From Crocosphaera chwakensis CCY0110 (GTDB lineage: Bacteria; Cyanobacteriota; Cyanobacteriia; Cyanobacteriales; Microcystaceae), in NCBI RefSeq assembly GCF_000169335.1, contig NZ_AAXW01000007.1, positions 87,384 to 151,383 on the forward strand: a DNA stretch of 64,000 nucleotides. The letters run 5' to 3'. Made by a program: the position numbers and the translations under genes. Under the pieces are notes generated by a model. That model was not told the DNA's origin, did not search any database, and worked only from the letters and a program-made list of their open reading frames with translations. Numbering within the stretch: position 1 is the first letter of the stretch; the number at the start of each line of letters is the position of its first letter. Shown here one piece after another: positions 18,901 through 28,190 of this stretch.

Positions 18901-20106
18901 TTAAGCGACGTTTTCTTGTTTAAGATATTTGCGAATGGCACTTAAAACTAAGTCAGGATTAACGGGTTTACTCATAAAATCCGTTGAACCCACCATTTTG
19001 GCCCGAACTCGATCCACAATGCCATCATTACCAGTAAGAATAATGATGGGTGTATTACGGAAAAAGGAAAGTTTTCTCAGTTGTCCGCAAATTTCGTAGC
19101 CGTTGGCGTTGGGCATAACCAAATCTAGGAAAATAATGGCTGGTTTACGGGCTAATAAGATAGCGATCGCTCTTAAGGGATCGTTAATGCCTAAAAATTG
19201 GTAATTAGCCCCTACCAGAATTTTCTCTAGGGTTTGACACATCAAGGGACTATCATCTACACAAGCCACCAATGGACCAACGGAAACCTCTGGGGTGGCG
19301 ACGGTGGCGGTGGGAGTGGGAATAGAAACGGGAGGAGATAAGTCTTCGATGGCGATTAATTCTACTAACCCCATCTGGACATAGGGCAGTAGGGAACTGG
19401 TAACGGTAACTACATCCCGTTTCATCCGTACCGAGAGATCCCGTAGGGTTTGATTGCCGTCTAGGAGTTGTTTTAAGGTTTGATAGACTTGGGGAGAGGT
19501 ACGCTGTTGTAATTCTTCAGCTTGTCTAATGATGGGAGCGGAGTTGGGGGAGCGATCGGCGACTTTTGCCTCTTGCCAAGCTTGCCATTGTTTATAGGCT
19601 TCGTTAATCAATTGATCGGCATCGATTAACACCAAACGAGTTGAAAGCAAGTTATCTTGTCTGAGTTCACAAGTCACTTCCATCGTTTGGGTGATATCAA
19701 ATAGCACTTCGATAATGATAGAACGAATCATTCTAGCTGCTTGTTCGCGACTAATTTTCTGTTGTTCTACCCACAAACACAACAGTTGATATTCCCAACA
19801 TAAGCGAAAGTCTTGATTCCCTAAACTGGCTAAATCTAGCTGCAAGGAGGATAATTTAGAGGCAATTTCGGGCAAATAACGGGCAATATGTCTTCTCCAC
19901 CGTCTAACGGGATGGGTTCCCCCAGTGGCGTACATAATTCGCCCTAAATATAAGTAAAAAAACCACTTTTCTCCTTTACTATTGGTCAGGATTAGTTGAC
20001 CACTAAATCTAGGTTGTTTGAGGGTATCAAAGAAACTGGTTTGTCTTGAGGGTGTAAATTCTGGTATGGAAATTGGGTTTTGAGGGGGATAGGAAGCTGT
20101 CATCAT
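18901..20106 (-). CDS. pixG: PixG/PatA-type response regulator (PATAN domain + receiver)
   Basis: A response regulator of about 401 residues. The N-terminal two thirds is a PATAN/DUF4388-type region: FDTLKQPRFSGQLILTNSKG, then FFYLYLGRIMYATGGTHPVR and RWRRHIARYLP. The C terminus (residues about 275-395) is a receiver with ACVDDSPLMCQTLEKIL, Asp in IIFLDLVMPNANGYE and Lys in FMSKPVNP. In related systems PATAN regulators act on type IV pili to set the direction of twitching. I place the start at the ATG pair 20106/20103 (MMTASYPP), giving about the usual length; 20178 is a weaker alternative. It is the first gene of the pix run, so the promoter should lie in 20107-20233. Confidence 0.88.
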   Translation of the reverse strand: MMTASYPPQNPISIPEFTPSRQTSFFDTLKQPRFSGQLILTNSKGEKWFFYLYLGRIMYATGGTHPVRRWRRHIARYLPEIASKLSSLQLDLASLGNQDFRLCWEYQLLCLWVEQQKISREQAARMIRSIIIEVLFDITQTMEVTCELRQDNLLSTRLVLIDADQLINEAYKQWQAWQEAKVADRSPNSAPIIRQAEELQQRTSPQVYQTLKQLLDGNQTLRDLSVRMKRDVVTVTSSLLPYVQMGLVELIAIEDLSPPVSIPTPTATVATPEVSVGPLVACVDDSPLMCQTLEKILVGANYQFLGINDPLRAIAILLARKPAIIFLDLVMPNANGYEICGQLRKLSFFRNTPIIILTGNDGIVDRVRAKMVGSTDFMSKPVNPDLVLSAIRKYLKQENVA

Positions 20107-20233
20107 TGCATCTTCAATAAAGTGACTAATTACAGTGTTACAGTTATAGGATTCCCTAAATTTCGAGAAAAATAACATTTCAGGGGGGTTCAGTCTGAGG
20201 ATAGGATGAAAAGTTAGGGAGGATGATGAGTCA

Positions 20234-20943
20234 CTAATTATCTTGATCTTCTTCTAGTTCTTGATAGGCGACAGCCCTCAATTTTCCATAAAAATTTGAA
20301 GCATCGCAATGGGGGGTAAATTGGTTAATGGTACGAGAGGTCTTTTCTTGAGTTAAGGTGGTTTGAGACTTTAATACTTCCTTGGTGATGGCAATATTTT
20401 TTTGATCTACTTTTTCAGCAACCGCACCGTTTAACTCTTCTTTTCTCTCAGTTTTGTGATTTAGTTTCTCAGTGGCGATCAAAATAGGAATCTCTATTTT
20501 TTTAACTAATTCTTGAATCGGCGTTAAGGTAATATTATTTTTTGGAGCAGGTTCTATTGGTTTGTCTGGAGTGGATGACTTTTCTTCTGGTTGTTGCTCT
20601 TCGATTATTTTGTGATTGCTGATATCTTCAACAAAAAGATTACGGGTAATAAATCGTTCAAACTCGTAGGTAAAATGATAAGTAGGATGTCCCAGGCGTT
20701 TCCAAAGAGCAAGAATATGCTCAACAGAAATGGCTTTATAACGTCCTTGATAGAGAGCTTCGACAATAGCCAGACGAATCCAATAAACTGAGTAAGATGC
20801 TACCCATTTTCGATTACCTCAGAAATGCTAACTTCTTTGATCTCGAATCCGTAGCGACTCAATAATGCCTCTATTTGATTTAGGTTTTTGTTCCTGCACT
20901 GGTGCATAGCATCTTTAAATCCCCATTGCCACTCTTTTAGCAC
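20234..20943 (-). pseudogene. Conserved cyanobacterial hypothetical gene interrupted by one frameshift
   Basis: Two overlapping minus-strand frames together make one protein of about 236 residues. Frame 1 starts at GTG 20943 (VLKEWQWGFKDAMHQ) and runs to EVIENG-stop (TAG, 20802-20800). Frame 2 is open from 20818 to 20234 and continues with WVASYSVYWIRLAIVEALYQ, GRYKAISVEHILALWKRLG and FHYEFERF-like text. Adding one A to the AAAA run near 20810-20814 would join them as VIEKWVASYS. The joined N-terminal half resembles a widespread cyanobacterial protein of unknown function that I remember by this pattern. The C-terminal half (EEQQPEEKSSTPDKP onward) is low-complexity. It is either a real loss-of-function mutation or a base-calling error in a homopolymer. 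No function is known to me. Confidence 0.75.
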
Positions 20944-21090
20944 ATTTTTGGTTTAACAATATAGCAATTTATACTTATTTTAGAAGAGGAAAGCTTAATC
21001 TAATCAAGTTAAAGCTAGTATAGAGGATAAAATTAAATAGAAAATCTTTTATGATTAGGATAACTTTTTATCAATTTAAAATTAAAGACC

Positions 21091-22323
21091 ATGACTATAA
21101 TTTCTGTTCAAGAAGCCCAAACAATTATTTTAAAGTTAGTAGAAAGTTTACAAGAGACAGACAGTATTTCCCTTGATGAAGCAACGGGAAGAATTTTGGC
21201 TCAATCTATTAGTAGTCCCTTGAATTTTCCTTATTGGGATAATTCCGCCATGGATGGTTATGGGATTCGTTTTGAAGATGTTAAACAGTCAAACTCCGAC
21301 TATCCTATAACTTTAGATATTGTAGCAGAGATTCCTGCAGGAATTAACCCGAAACAATCAATTCAATCAGGGGAAGCTTGTCGCATTTTTACTGGAGCGA
21401 TGTTACCTGATGGGGTTGACACGATTATCATGCAGGAAAATACTCGCAAGGAAGGAAGAAAAGTTACTATCTTATCCCCTCCTAATTATCTCGGAGAATT
21501 TGTTAGAAAACAAGGCAGTTTTTATCAAGCTGGTAATATTTTATTAAATCCAGGTAGTTATATTAATGAGTCAGAAATGGCTATTTTAGCAACGGCACAA
21601 TGTTCTACTGTAACAGTTTATCGTCGTCCTCGTGTGGCTATTCTCTCGACTGGAAATGAATTAATCGCCCCAACTGAAAAGTTAAATCCTGAACAAATTA
21701 TTGATTCTAATCAATATGCACTTAAAGCATTTATTCTTAATAATGGGGGAATTCCTATTTCTTTCGGTATTGTTAAGGATGAACCTGAAATAATTAAACA
21801 GAAAATTAGAAAAGCTATCAATACAGCAGATTTTGTTCTTTCTACCGGTGGGGTTTCTGTTGGTGATTATGATTATATTAATAGTATTTTAGCTGAATTA
21901 GGAGGGAAAATCATGGTTAATGGTGTTGCGATGAAACCAGGAAAACCGTTGACAGTGGCTAAATTTGATAACGGATGTATTTATTTTGGACTACCGGGAA
22001 ATCCTGTGTCTGCTTTGGTTAGTTGTTGGCGATTTGTTAAACTGGCTTTAGATAAATTATCAGGAATTCAAGGGGATTATGAACCTAAATTAATCACCGT
22101 CAAATCTCAAGATAATTTATCTTCTAAAGGTCAAAGAGAAACTTACATTTGGGGTCAGTTAAAATTAATTAATGGTGAATATGTATTTACCTTAGCCCAA
22201 GGCAGTCAGAATTCAGCGAATTTAATTAACTTAGCCTTAACCAATGCTTTAGCTATTTTACCAATAGGAGTAACCAAAATTGATCGAGGAGAAATAGTTA
22301 AAGTTCTTTCTTTATCAAATTGA
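21091..22323 (+). CDS. moeA: Molybdopterin molybdenumtransferase MoeA
   Basis: A 410-residue cytosolic enzyme that inserts molybdate into adenylylated molybdopterin to finish the molybdenum cofactor, needed here for nitrate reductase-type enzymes. It has the MoeA landmarks: FPYWDNSAMDGYGI (residues about 47-60), RIFTGAMLPDGVDTIIMQEN, LSTGNEL, the MoCF-domain phrase FVLSTGGVSVGDYDY and GLPGNPVSALVSCW. Length is normal. It is monocistronic as far as the window shows: the gene before it is on the other strand, and the next starts 123 bases downstream. Confidence 0.95.
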   Translation: MTIISVQEAQTIILKLVESLQETDSISLDEATGRILAQSISSPLNFPYWDNSAMDGYGIRFEDVKQSNSDYPITLDIVAEIPAGINPKQSIQSGEACRIFTGAMLPDGVDTIIMQENTRKEGRKVTILSPPNYLGEFVRKQGSFYQAGNILLNPGSYINESEMAILATAQCSTVTVYRRPRVAILSTGNELIAPTEKLNPEQIIDSNQYALKAFILNNGGIPISFGIVKDEPEIIKQKIRKAINTADFVLSTGGVSVGDYDYINSILAELGGKIMVNGVAMKPGKPLTVAKFDNGCIYFGLPGNPVSALVSCWRFVKLALDKLSGIQGDYEPKLITVKSQDNLSSKGQRETYIWGQLKLINGEYVFTLAQGSQNSANLINLALTNALAILPIGVTKIDRGEIVKVLSLSN

Positions 22324-22446
22324 AAACAATTATTTACATTGGTTCACAAAACATAAGAATATTAGCTTGATTTATTTACATTTTTTTTAATCCCCATTAA
22401 GACTATTATGATAGGCTAAAAAAGTATCTTATTTGATTTAAAATGT

Positions 22447-23952
22447 ATGAAAAATAAATATATATCTTTGATAGGATTGTTAACTCTTTTTATCGTCATT
22501 ATTTTAATCAATTTTTGTCTATTTCCTATTTCGGTTTTAGCTAAAGGGGAACATAATCAAAATAAAAATAAGGAAGTAGTGGAAAAAATACAAGAAGCAA
22601 ACAATCAATTAAAAAATGATATAAAATATGAAAAATATTGCCGTATTGCGTGTGCTGCTTTTCCTTTTTATCGAGCAACTAATTATTTATTTTGGGATGA
22701 TTTTTCAAAAGATAATCGATTCAGTAAATTTTCTAGTGAACAGACGAATATCTGGATATCTGGTGACTTGCACGTAGATAATTTTGGAGCCTATCATAAT
22801 GATGAAAATGAAGTGATTTTTGATCTTAATGACTTTGATGAATCAGTTATTTCTAACTATCAATATGATGTATGGCGTATGGCTACCAGTATTATTCTTT
22901 CTATAAGTAATAGTCATACCACCACTTTAAATTTAGATGAAAAGAATCAAATTGCTGATGTGATTGATAAATTTACTGAATCTTATCTAGATACTTTAGC
23001 TGAATATCAAGGAAATAACGACGAAACCAAAACTTATTTTACTAACAAAAATACTGAGGGAGAAATAAAGGAACTTATTGAATATGCTGAAAAAAAAAGT
23101 CGTAACAAGCTACTTGAAAAATGGACAATAGATGAAAAGGATCGAAAACGCTTTAAAACACCTAAAGAAAGAGATATATTAGGTATCGCATCTCTAGAAG
23201 AAAAAGAAGCCATAACCTCTCAAATGAAAGCTTATGGTAATACTTTGACAGGTAAACTTGAGTACAATGAAAATTATTTTAAAGTTAAAGATATTGCCCC
23301 AAGGTTAAAAGCTGGATTGGGATCTTTAGGCACTCCTCGTTATTATATATTACTTGAGGGAGAATCAGATTCTTTAGAAGATGATCGCATTTTGGATATT
23401 AAGCGTCAATCTAAACCAACACCTTACCATGTCTTTAATTCAACAGAAAAAGCTACTTATGATAAGTTTTTTGATAATGATGCACAACGTCATGCGATCG
23501 CTTATCGTGCTTTAACAAAACATACTGATGATTTCTTAGGATGGATGTATCTTTCTGATAAAAATGGCGAGTTTTCTGGTTACTATTCTGTTAGAGAAAT
23601 GTCTCCGAATAAAGCATCATTAGATGATCTTGAAGATAAGGAAGGTAATGCTTTTACTTTTGCCAATGCAAAGCAATCTGATTTATTGGAAATTGCGAAA
23701 CTATGGGGTAAAATTTTAGCCACTGATCATGCTCGTGCTGATAAAGATTTTGAAGAAAAATATATTCCCTATTCGTTTGAAAAGGAAGTAACACAACTGA
23801 CTAATGGAAAACATAAAGAATTTCGTGAATTAGTTAAAGAAGTAGCTTTTGATTACGCTAATCAAGTGGAAAGCGATTATGATAGTTTTTTGCAGTTTAT
23901 AACGAAATTGAAGCTAGAAAAACAACTAATCAATTGTCCTAACTGTGACTAA
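22447..23952 (+). CDS. DUF2252 family protein with N-terminal signal sequence
   Basis: A 501-residue protein of unknown function. Residues 1-33 form a signal peptide or membrane anchor (basic KNKY, then a hydrophobic run ending SVLAKG). The rest carries DUF2252 features: CRIACAAFPFYRATNYLFWD, WISGDLHVDNFG, EVIFDLNDFDES and, near the end, LATDHARADKDF. The GDLHxxNFG and DLNDFD phrases resemble the catalytic and metal-binding motifs of the kinase-like/aminoglycoside-phosphotransferase fold, so a phosphotransferase-like activity is possible but unproven. Most DUF2252 proteins I know lack a signal peptide. It stands between moeA and an ABC transporter, both on the same strand, with gaps of 123 and 112 bases. 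Confidence 0.8.
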   Translation: MKNKYISLIGLLTLFIVIILINFCLFPISVLAKGEHNQNKNKEVVEKIQEANNQLKNDIKYEKYCRIACAAFPFYRATNYLFWDDFSKDNRFSKFSSEQTNIWISGDLHVDNFGAYHNDENEVIFDLNDFDESVISNYQYDVWRMATSIILSISNSHTTTLNLDEKNQIADVIDKFTESYLDTLAEYQGNNDETKTYFTNKNTEGEIKELIEYAEKKSRNKLLEKWTIDEKDRKRFKTPKERDILGIASLEEKEAITSQMKAYGNTLTGKLEYNENYFKVKDIAPRLKAGLGSLGTPRYYILLEGESDSLEDDRILDIKRQSKPTPYHVFNSTEKATYDKFFDNDAQRHAIAYRALTKHTDDFLGWMYLSDKNGEFSGYYSVREMSPNKASLDDLEDKEGNAFTFANAKQSDLLEIAKLWGKILATDHARADKDFEEKYIPYSFEKEVTQLTNGKHKEFRELVKEVAFDYANQVESDYDSFLQFITKLKLEKQLINCPNCD

Positions 23953-23987
23953 GAAATCTAGATTTTTAGCTAATAACAAGCTTATAC

Positions 23988-24024
23988 TCTCTGATAAAGA
24001 ATTGTCAGAGATTCTCTATTTTTA
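23988..24024 (+). terminator. Possible weak terminator after the DUF2252 gene
   Basis: TCTCTGA (23988-23994) pairs with TCAGAGA (24005-24011) around a 10-base loop, followed by a T-rich run. The stem has only 7 bp and low GC, so termination is probably partial. Confidence 0.35.
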
Positions 24025-24064
24025 TAAAATGATTAAAAATTAATTTTGTTTAGGAGATATTATT

Positions 24065-26479
24065 ATGACCAATGCTTCAGGTTCAAAAACAGTTTTAGCT
24101 CAAATTCCTTCGATTATTCTAAGAAATAATCAGGGGGAAATTTTAGGTCCTTTCGAGTTAACAAGAGATTTGCATCGTTTAGGAAGAAATGCTGAAAAAG
24201 CTGATCTTGTTGTTCCTGAAAGTAAGACTTGGATGCTAGTTAGTGGTTGTCAAGCGTCTTTTACTACAGAAGGAAATGATTACCGAATTTATGATGGTGA
24301 TCAAGTTAAACCTAGTAGTAATCGCTTATTTTCAAATAATACTTTAATTACACCTAAAGAAGGATTATTGTTACAAGACGGGATGGAAATTACTATCGGA
24401 ACAGTTACGGGTAATCATATTATTATTACTTATTCTAATCCTAGTGCTAATCAAACCTTAAAACCCTTAAAGACAACATCTATTTCTCTTAAAAATAAGT
24501 CAGTTGTTATTGGTCGAGATACTCAAGCTAATTTACGGTTAGATGCACCAACTGTTTCCCGTTATCACGCCATAATTGATAGTAATAATCAAGGTAAATA
24601 TATCCTAACAGATCGTAGCACTAATGGGGTATTTGTTAACGGGCAAAAAGTAACTAATCAAGCAATTCTTTTTAATGGTTCGACTATTCGTATAGGACCT
24701 TATACATTAATTTTGCAAGGAGATGATTTACTGATTGCAGATACTGGTGATAATATTCGTCTTGATGCTAAAAATTTACATCGAGTTGTTAAAGATAAAC
24801 AGGGTAAAAATATTACGTTATTAACTGATATTTCTTTACCTATCGATCCTGGTCAATTTGTTGTCATTGTTGGGGGAAGTGGTGCTGGAAAATCAACTTT
24901 AATGCGAACTCTATTAGGACTTGAACCAGTCAATAATGGAATCGTTGAATTAAATGGAGAAGATTTACGAAAAAATTTTAATATTTATCGTAATCTGATC
25001 GGTTATGTGCCTCAATATGATATTGTCCATTCTAATTTGACAGTTAAAGAAGTTTTAGACTATGCAGCTAAATTACGCTTACCTTTTGACATCAATATTG
25101 AACAAGAAAGAGAGAAAGTATTAACACAAATTGAGTTAAAAGAAAGAGAAAATACTTTAGTTAAAAATCTCAGTGGAGGACAACTTAAACGGGTGAGTAT
25201 GGGGGTTGAATTATTAGCAGATCCTAAACTTTTCTTCTTGGATGAACCAACTTCTGGCCTTGATCCAGGATTAGATAAAAAAATGATGGAATTACTTAAA
25301 ACATTATCTGAAGAAGGACGAACTATTATTTTAGTCACTCATACCACTTTAAATATTCATCTTTGCGATCGCTTAGTTTTTTTGGGAAAAGGAGGAAATC
25401 TCTGTTATTTTGGACCTCCCCAAGAAGCTATAACTTTTTTTGGACTCAAAAGTAATAATTTTGCTAATATTTATATTCATCTTGAAGATAAAAATAAAGT
25501 AGAAGAAGAATCCATACGCTTTAAAGATGATTCTAATTTTTATGATAAATATATTACTCAACACTTAGTACAAGTATCGACCCAAACTAATCAAAAATCT
25601 AAACCTAAAAAAGTAAACAGTTCTTTCTTACAACAGTTTTCTATTTTATCTCAAAGATATGGTCAATTACTATTACGAGACCCTTTGAATATTGGTTTAA
25701 CTTTAATCACTGCACCTTTGGGAATTATAGCTATGAGAATTGCCTTATCCGATATAATTCCCTTCAATTTAGCGGATGACAATGACCCAAGTTTTGCAAC
25801 TTTATCTTTAAAAGTTTTGTTCGTTTTTACCTGTGCAGCCATTTGGGTAGGATTAGCAAGTTCTTTACAAGAAATCGTTAAAGAATCCAAAATTTATCAA
25901 CGAGAAAGATTAGTTAATCTAGGAATTTGCGCTTATTTAGCATCCAAAGCTTCTATTTTAGGAATCTTAGGATTTTTACAAAGTTTACTCATATCTCTAA
26001 CAATTTTAATTTGTTTTAAAGCACCAGAATCTAATCAATTTACTTGGATATTAGGGACTGAAATAACACTATTCTTGACGCTGTTTTCTACTATTGGTTT
26101 AGGAATTATGGTGTCTGCATTTGTAAAAAATATTACTCAAGCTAACAGTTCGTTACCATTATTATTATTGCCTCAAATTATCTTTTCAGGGGTTTTGTTT
26201 AAAATGACAGGTATTGGCAAACTATTCTCGTGGTTAATGATTAGTCGTTGGTCAGTAGGTGCATTAGGTAGTTTGGTAGATATTCCCTCTATGATTCCTG
26301 AAGCTAAACCTATTTCCCCACTAAATCCTGCTCCAGTGGAGGTTCCTGTTGATATTCCTACGGAAGTTTATGCTGCTGATTCTAGCAATTTATTAATCAA
26401 TTGGGGCTTATTATTATTACATAGTTTTCTTTATTGGGGTGTAACTTATATTTTGCAAAAACGTAAAGATATTTTATAA
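24065..26479 (+). CDS. FHA-domain ABC transporter, ABCG-type half transporter
   Basis: An 804-residue fusion. Residues about 14-122 form a first, degenerate FHA-like domain (HRLGRNAEKADLVV, but without the usual S-x-x-H). Residues about 140-218 form a canonical FHA domain (VIGRDTQANLRL, SRYHAII, LTDRSTNGVFVNG) that should bind phosphothreonine. The ABC ATPase follows: Walker A GGSGAGKST (270-278), signature LSGGQ (369-373), Walker B LFFLDEPTSGLD (389-400) and H-loop ILVTHTT. From about residue 520 an ABC2-type membrane domain with six helices completes an ABCG/WHITE-like half transporter. A good AGGAGA precedes the ATG. The FHA domain implies control by Ser/Thr phosphorylation. The substrate is unknown, and no partner transporter gene is adjacent. 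Confidence 0.9.
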   Translation: MTNASGSKTVLAQIPSIILRNNQGEILGPFELTRDLHRLGRNAEKADLVVPESKTWMLVSGCQASFTTEGNDYRIYDGDQVKPSSNRLFSNNTLITPKEGLLLQDGMEITIGTVTGNHIIITYSNPSANQTLKPLKTTSISLKNKSVVIGRDTQANLRLDAPTVSRYHAIIDSNNQGKYILTDRSTNGVFVNGQKVTNQAILFNGSTIRIGPYTLILQGDDLLIADTGDNIRLDAKNLHRVVKDKQGKNITLLTDISLPIDPGQFVVIVGGSGAGKSTLMRTLLGLEPVNNGIVELNGEDLRKNFNIYRNLIGYVPQYDIVHSNLTVKEVLDYAAKLRLPFDINIEQEREKVLTQIELKERENTLVKNLSGGQLKRVSMGVELLADPKLFFLDEPTSGLDPGLDKKMMELLKTLSEEGRTIILVTHTTLNIHLCDRLVFLGKGGNLCYFGPPQEAITFFGLKSNNFANIYIHLEDKNKVEEESIRFKDDSNFYDKYITQHLVQVSTQTNQKSKPKKVNSSFLQQFSILSQRYGQLLLRDPLNIGLTLITAPLGIIAMRIALSDIIPFNLADDNDPSFATLSLKVLFVFTCAAIWVGLASSLQEIVKESKIYQRERLVNLGICAYLASKASILGILGFLQSLLISLTILICFKAPESNQFTWILGTEITLFLTLFSTIGLGIMVSAFVKNITQANSSLPLLLLPQIIFSGVLFKMTGIGKLFSWLMISRWSVGALGSLVDIPSMIPEAKPISPLNPAPVEVPVDIPTEVYAADSSNLLINWGLLLLHSFLYWGVTYILQKRKDIL

Positions 26480-26558
26480 AAAAATCAACAATCTTTTAGA
26501 TTTTAACTACAAAAAAAGGTTACAATAAGAAAAGAAAAACTAATGCTGATCTAAAAAT

Positions 26559-27650
26559 ATGGGTAACACCTTTGGCCATCTATTTCGTATCACAACCTTT
26601 GGAGAATCTCACGGGGGAGGAGTTGGGGTGATTATTGATGGTTGTCCCCCTCGTTTAGAATTATCAGAAACGGATATTCAAGTAGACTTAGATCGCCGTC
26701 GTCCCGGACAAAGTAAGATTACTACACCCAGAAAAGAAACGGATATTTGCGAGATTATTTCAGGCGTGTTTGAAGGGAAAACATTAGGAACTCCTATTGC
26801 TATTTTAGTTCGTAACAAAGACGCGCGATCGCAAGATTATAACGAGATGGCTGTTAAGTTTCGTCCCTCCCATGCAGACGCAACTTATGAAGCAAAATAT
26901 GGGATCAGAAACTGGAAAGGGGGTGGTCGATCTTCTGCTAGGGAAACTATCGGAAGAGTTGCTGCTGGTGCAATTGCAAAAAAAATCTTAAAAGAAGTTG
27001 CTAATGTTGAAATTGTTGGCTATGTGAAACAGATCAAAGATTTAGAAGGAAATATTAATCCAGACACCGTTACTTTAAAAGAAGTTGAAAGTAATATTGT
27101 GCGTTGTCCCGATCAAGAAATGGCGGAAAAAATGATCGATCTCATTGATCAAACCCGACGAGATAAAGACTCTATTGGTGGTGTAGTTGAATGTGTTGCC
27201 CGTTATGTTCCAAAAGGGTTAGGAGAACCAGTGTTTGATAAACTAGAAGCAGATTTAGCTAAAGCTGTCATGTCGCTTCCTGCGAGTAAAGGTTTTGAAA
27301 TTGGCTCAGGGTTTGCCGGAACCCTATTAACAGGAAGTGAACATAATGATGAATTTTATATTGATGATAACGGAAATATTCGCACCAAAACTAATCGTTC
27401 TGGAGGTATTCAAGGAGGAATTAGTAACGGAGAAAATATAATTATTCGTGTTGCTTTTAAACCTACTGCTACCATTGGTAAAGAACAAAAAACCGTTACT
27501 TCTGATAGTGAAGAAACAACATTAGCAGCTAAAGGAAGACATGATCCCTGTGTTTTATCCAGGGCTGTTCCTATGGTAGAAGCGATGGTTTCTTTAGTAT
27601 TGTGCGATCATTTATTACGTTGGCACGGACAATCTAAAGTATTAACCTAA
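26559..27650 (+). CDS. aroC: Chorismate synthase
   Basis: A 363-residue flavin-dependent enzyme that converts 5-enolpyruvylshikimate-3-phosphate to chorismate, the last shared step of aromatic amino acid, folate and quinone synthesis. Hallmarks: FGESHGGGVGVIIDGCPP (residues 15-32), DLDRRRPGQSKITTPRKE, RPSHADATYEAKYG, GGGRSSARET and, near the end, GRHDPCVLSRAVPMVEAM. Length is typical. The gene starts 79 bases after the ABC transporter gene on the same strand. A stem-loop follows at 27702-27744. Confidence 0.97.
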   Translation: MGNTFGHLFRITTFGESHGGGVGVIIDGCPPRLELSETDIQVDLDRRRPGQSKITTPRKETDICEIISGVFEGKTLGTPIAILVRNKDARSQDYNEMAVKFRPSHADATYEAKYGIRNWKGGGRSSARETIGRVAAGAIAKKILKEVANVEIVGYVKQIKDLEGNINPDTVTLKEVESNIVRCPDQEMAEKMIDLIDQTRRDKDSIGGVVECVARYVPKGLGEPVFDKLEADLAKAVMSLPASKGFEIGSGFAGTLLTGSEHNDEFYIDDNGNIRTKTNRSGGIQGGISNGENIIIRVAFKPTATIGKEQKTVTSDSEETTLAAKGRHDPCVLSRAVPMVEAMVSLVLCDHLLRWHGQSKVLT

Positions 27651-27701
27651 TTCTTTATGCCACCAAGAATTAATAAGAGTAATCACTAAAAATGATAAGA
27701 A

Positions 27702-27744
27702 AAGCACTTGGGAATCTTGCCTAGTTTCGACACCAAGTGCTTTC
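27702..27744 (+). terminator. Stem-loop downstream of aroC
   Basis: AAAGCACTTGG (27702-27712) and CCAAGTGCTTT (27734-27744) form a perfect 11-bp stem around a 21-base loop. The stem's own 3' arm ends in TTT, but there is no long T run after it. It is probably an aroC terminator or an mRNA-stabilising hairpin. Confidence 0.5.
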
Positions 27745-28190
27745 CTGATACGGCTCTCACACCACACAATCACTCTTTCACACCACAATCGAACTCAATC
27801 GATTAGTAATAAAGATAGAAGTTTAATTCTGCAATTTCAACCAACAATAGACAGTTTTAAAATTGTCACTTTATAAAGTTTAAATAATGAAATTTTCCTA
27901 AAATTATTTTTTGAAATTTTATAAATTTTTTATAAATTTCCCTTAATTAATACTATATGTACAAAGGAAACTTTAAAGGGAAATAAAAGAATTTTTTGAA
28001 TGATACAATAGACGTAAAGGTGAAGTAATAAGTTTAAATATCTCATTACACATTAAGGTTAGGAGATTATTAAAATCTTAAATTTACATAAAGAAGTTTT
28101 GCCTTTTGTGTAGGGATCTGGTTCGCTTCAAAAACCAATATTGGTTTCAATATTGATAGCCTTACTTACTATCCAAAGGAGTCTTAAATT
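27745..28190 (+). other. Long AT-rich leader between aroC and hcp
   Basis: About 445 bases without a gene. It is strongly AT-rich in the middle (27860-28000). The last 60 bases hold the double palindrome described separately and a strong Shine-Dalgarno (AAAGGAG) before hcp. I see no RNA gene or open frame of note. The length of the leader suggests regulated transcription of hcp. Confidence 0.4.
28132..28156. promoter_or_regulatory. Tandem palindromes upstream of hcp, candidate operator
   Basis: AAACCAATATTGGTTT (28132-28147) is a perfect 16-base palindrome. TCAATATTGA (28147-28156) is a perfect 10-base palindrome overlapping its last base. Their centres are 12 bases apart, near one helical turn, and both share the core CAATATTG. 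They lie 35-59 bases before the hcp ATG, where a regulator could block or recruit RNA polymerase. The regulator is unknown to me; the motif does not look like an NtcA site. Confidence 0.55.
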
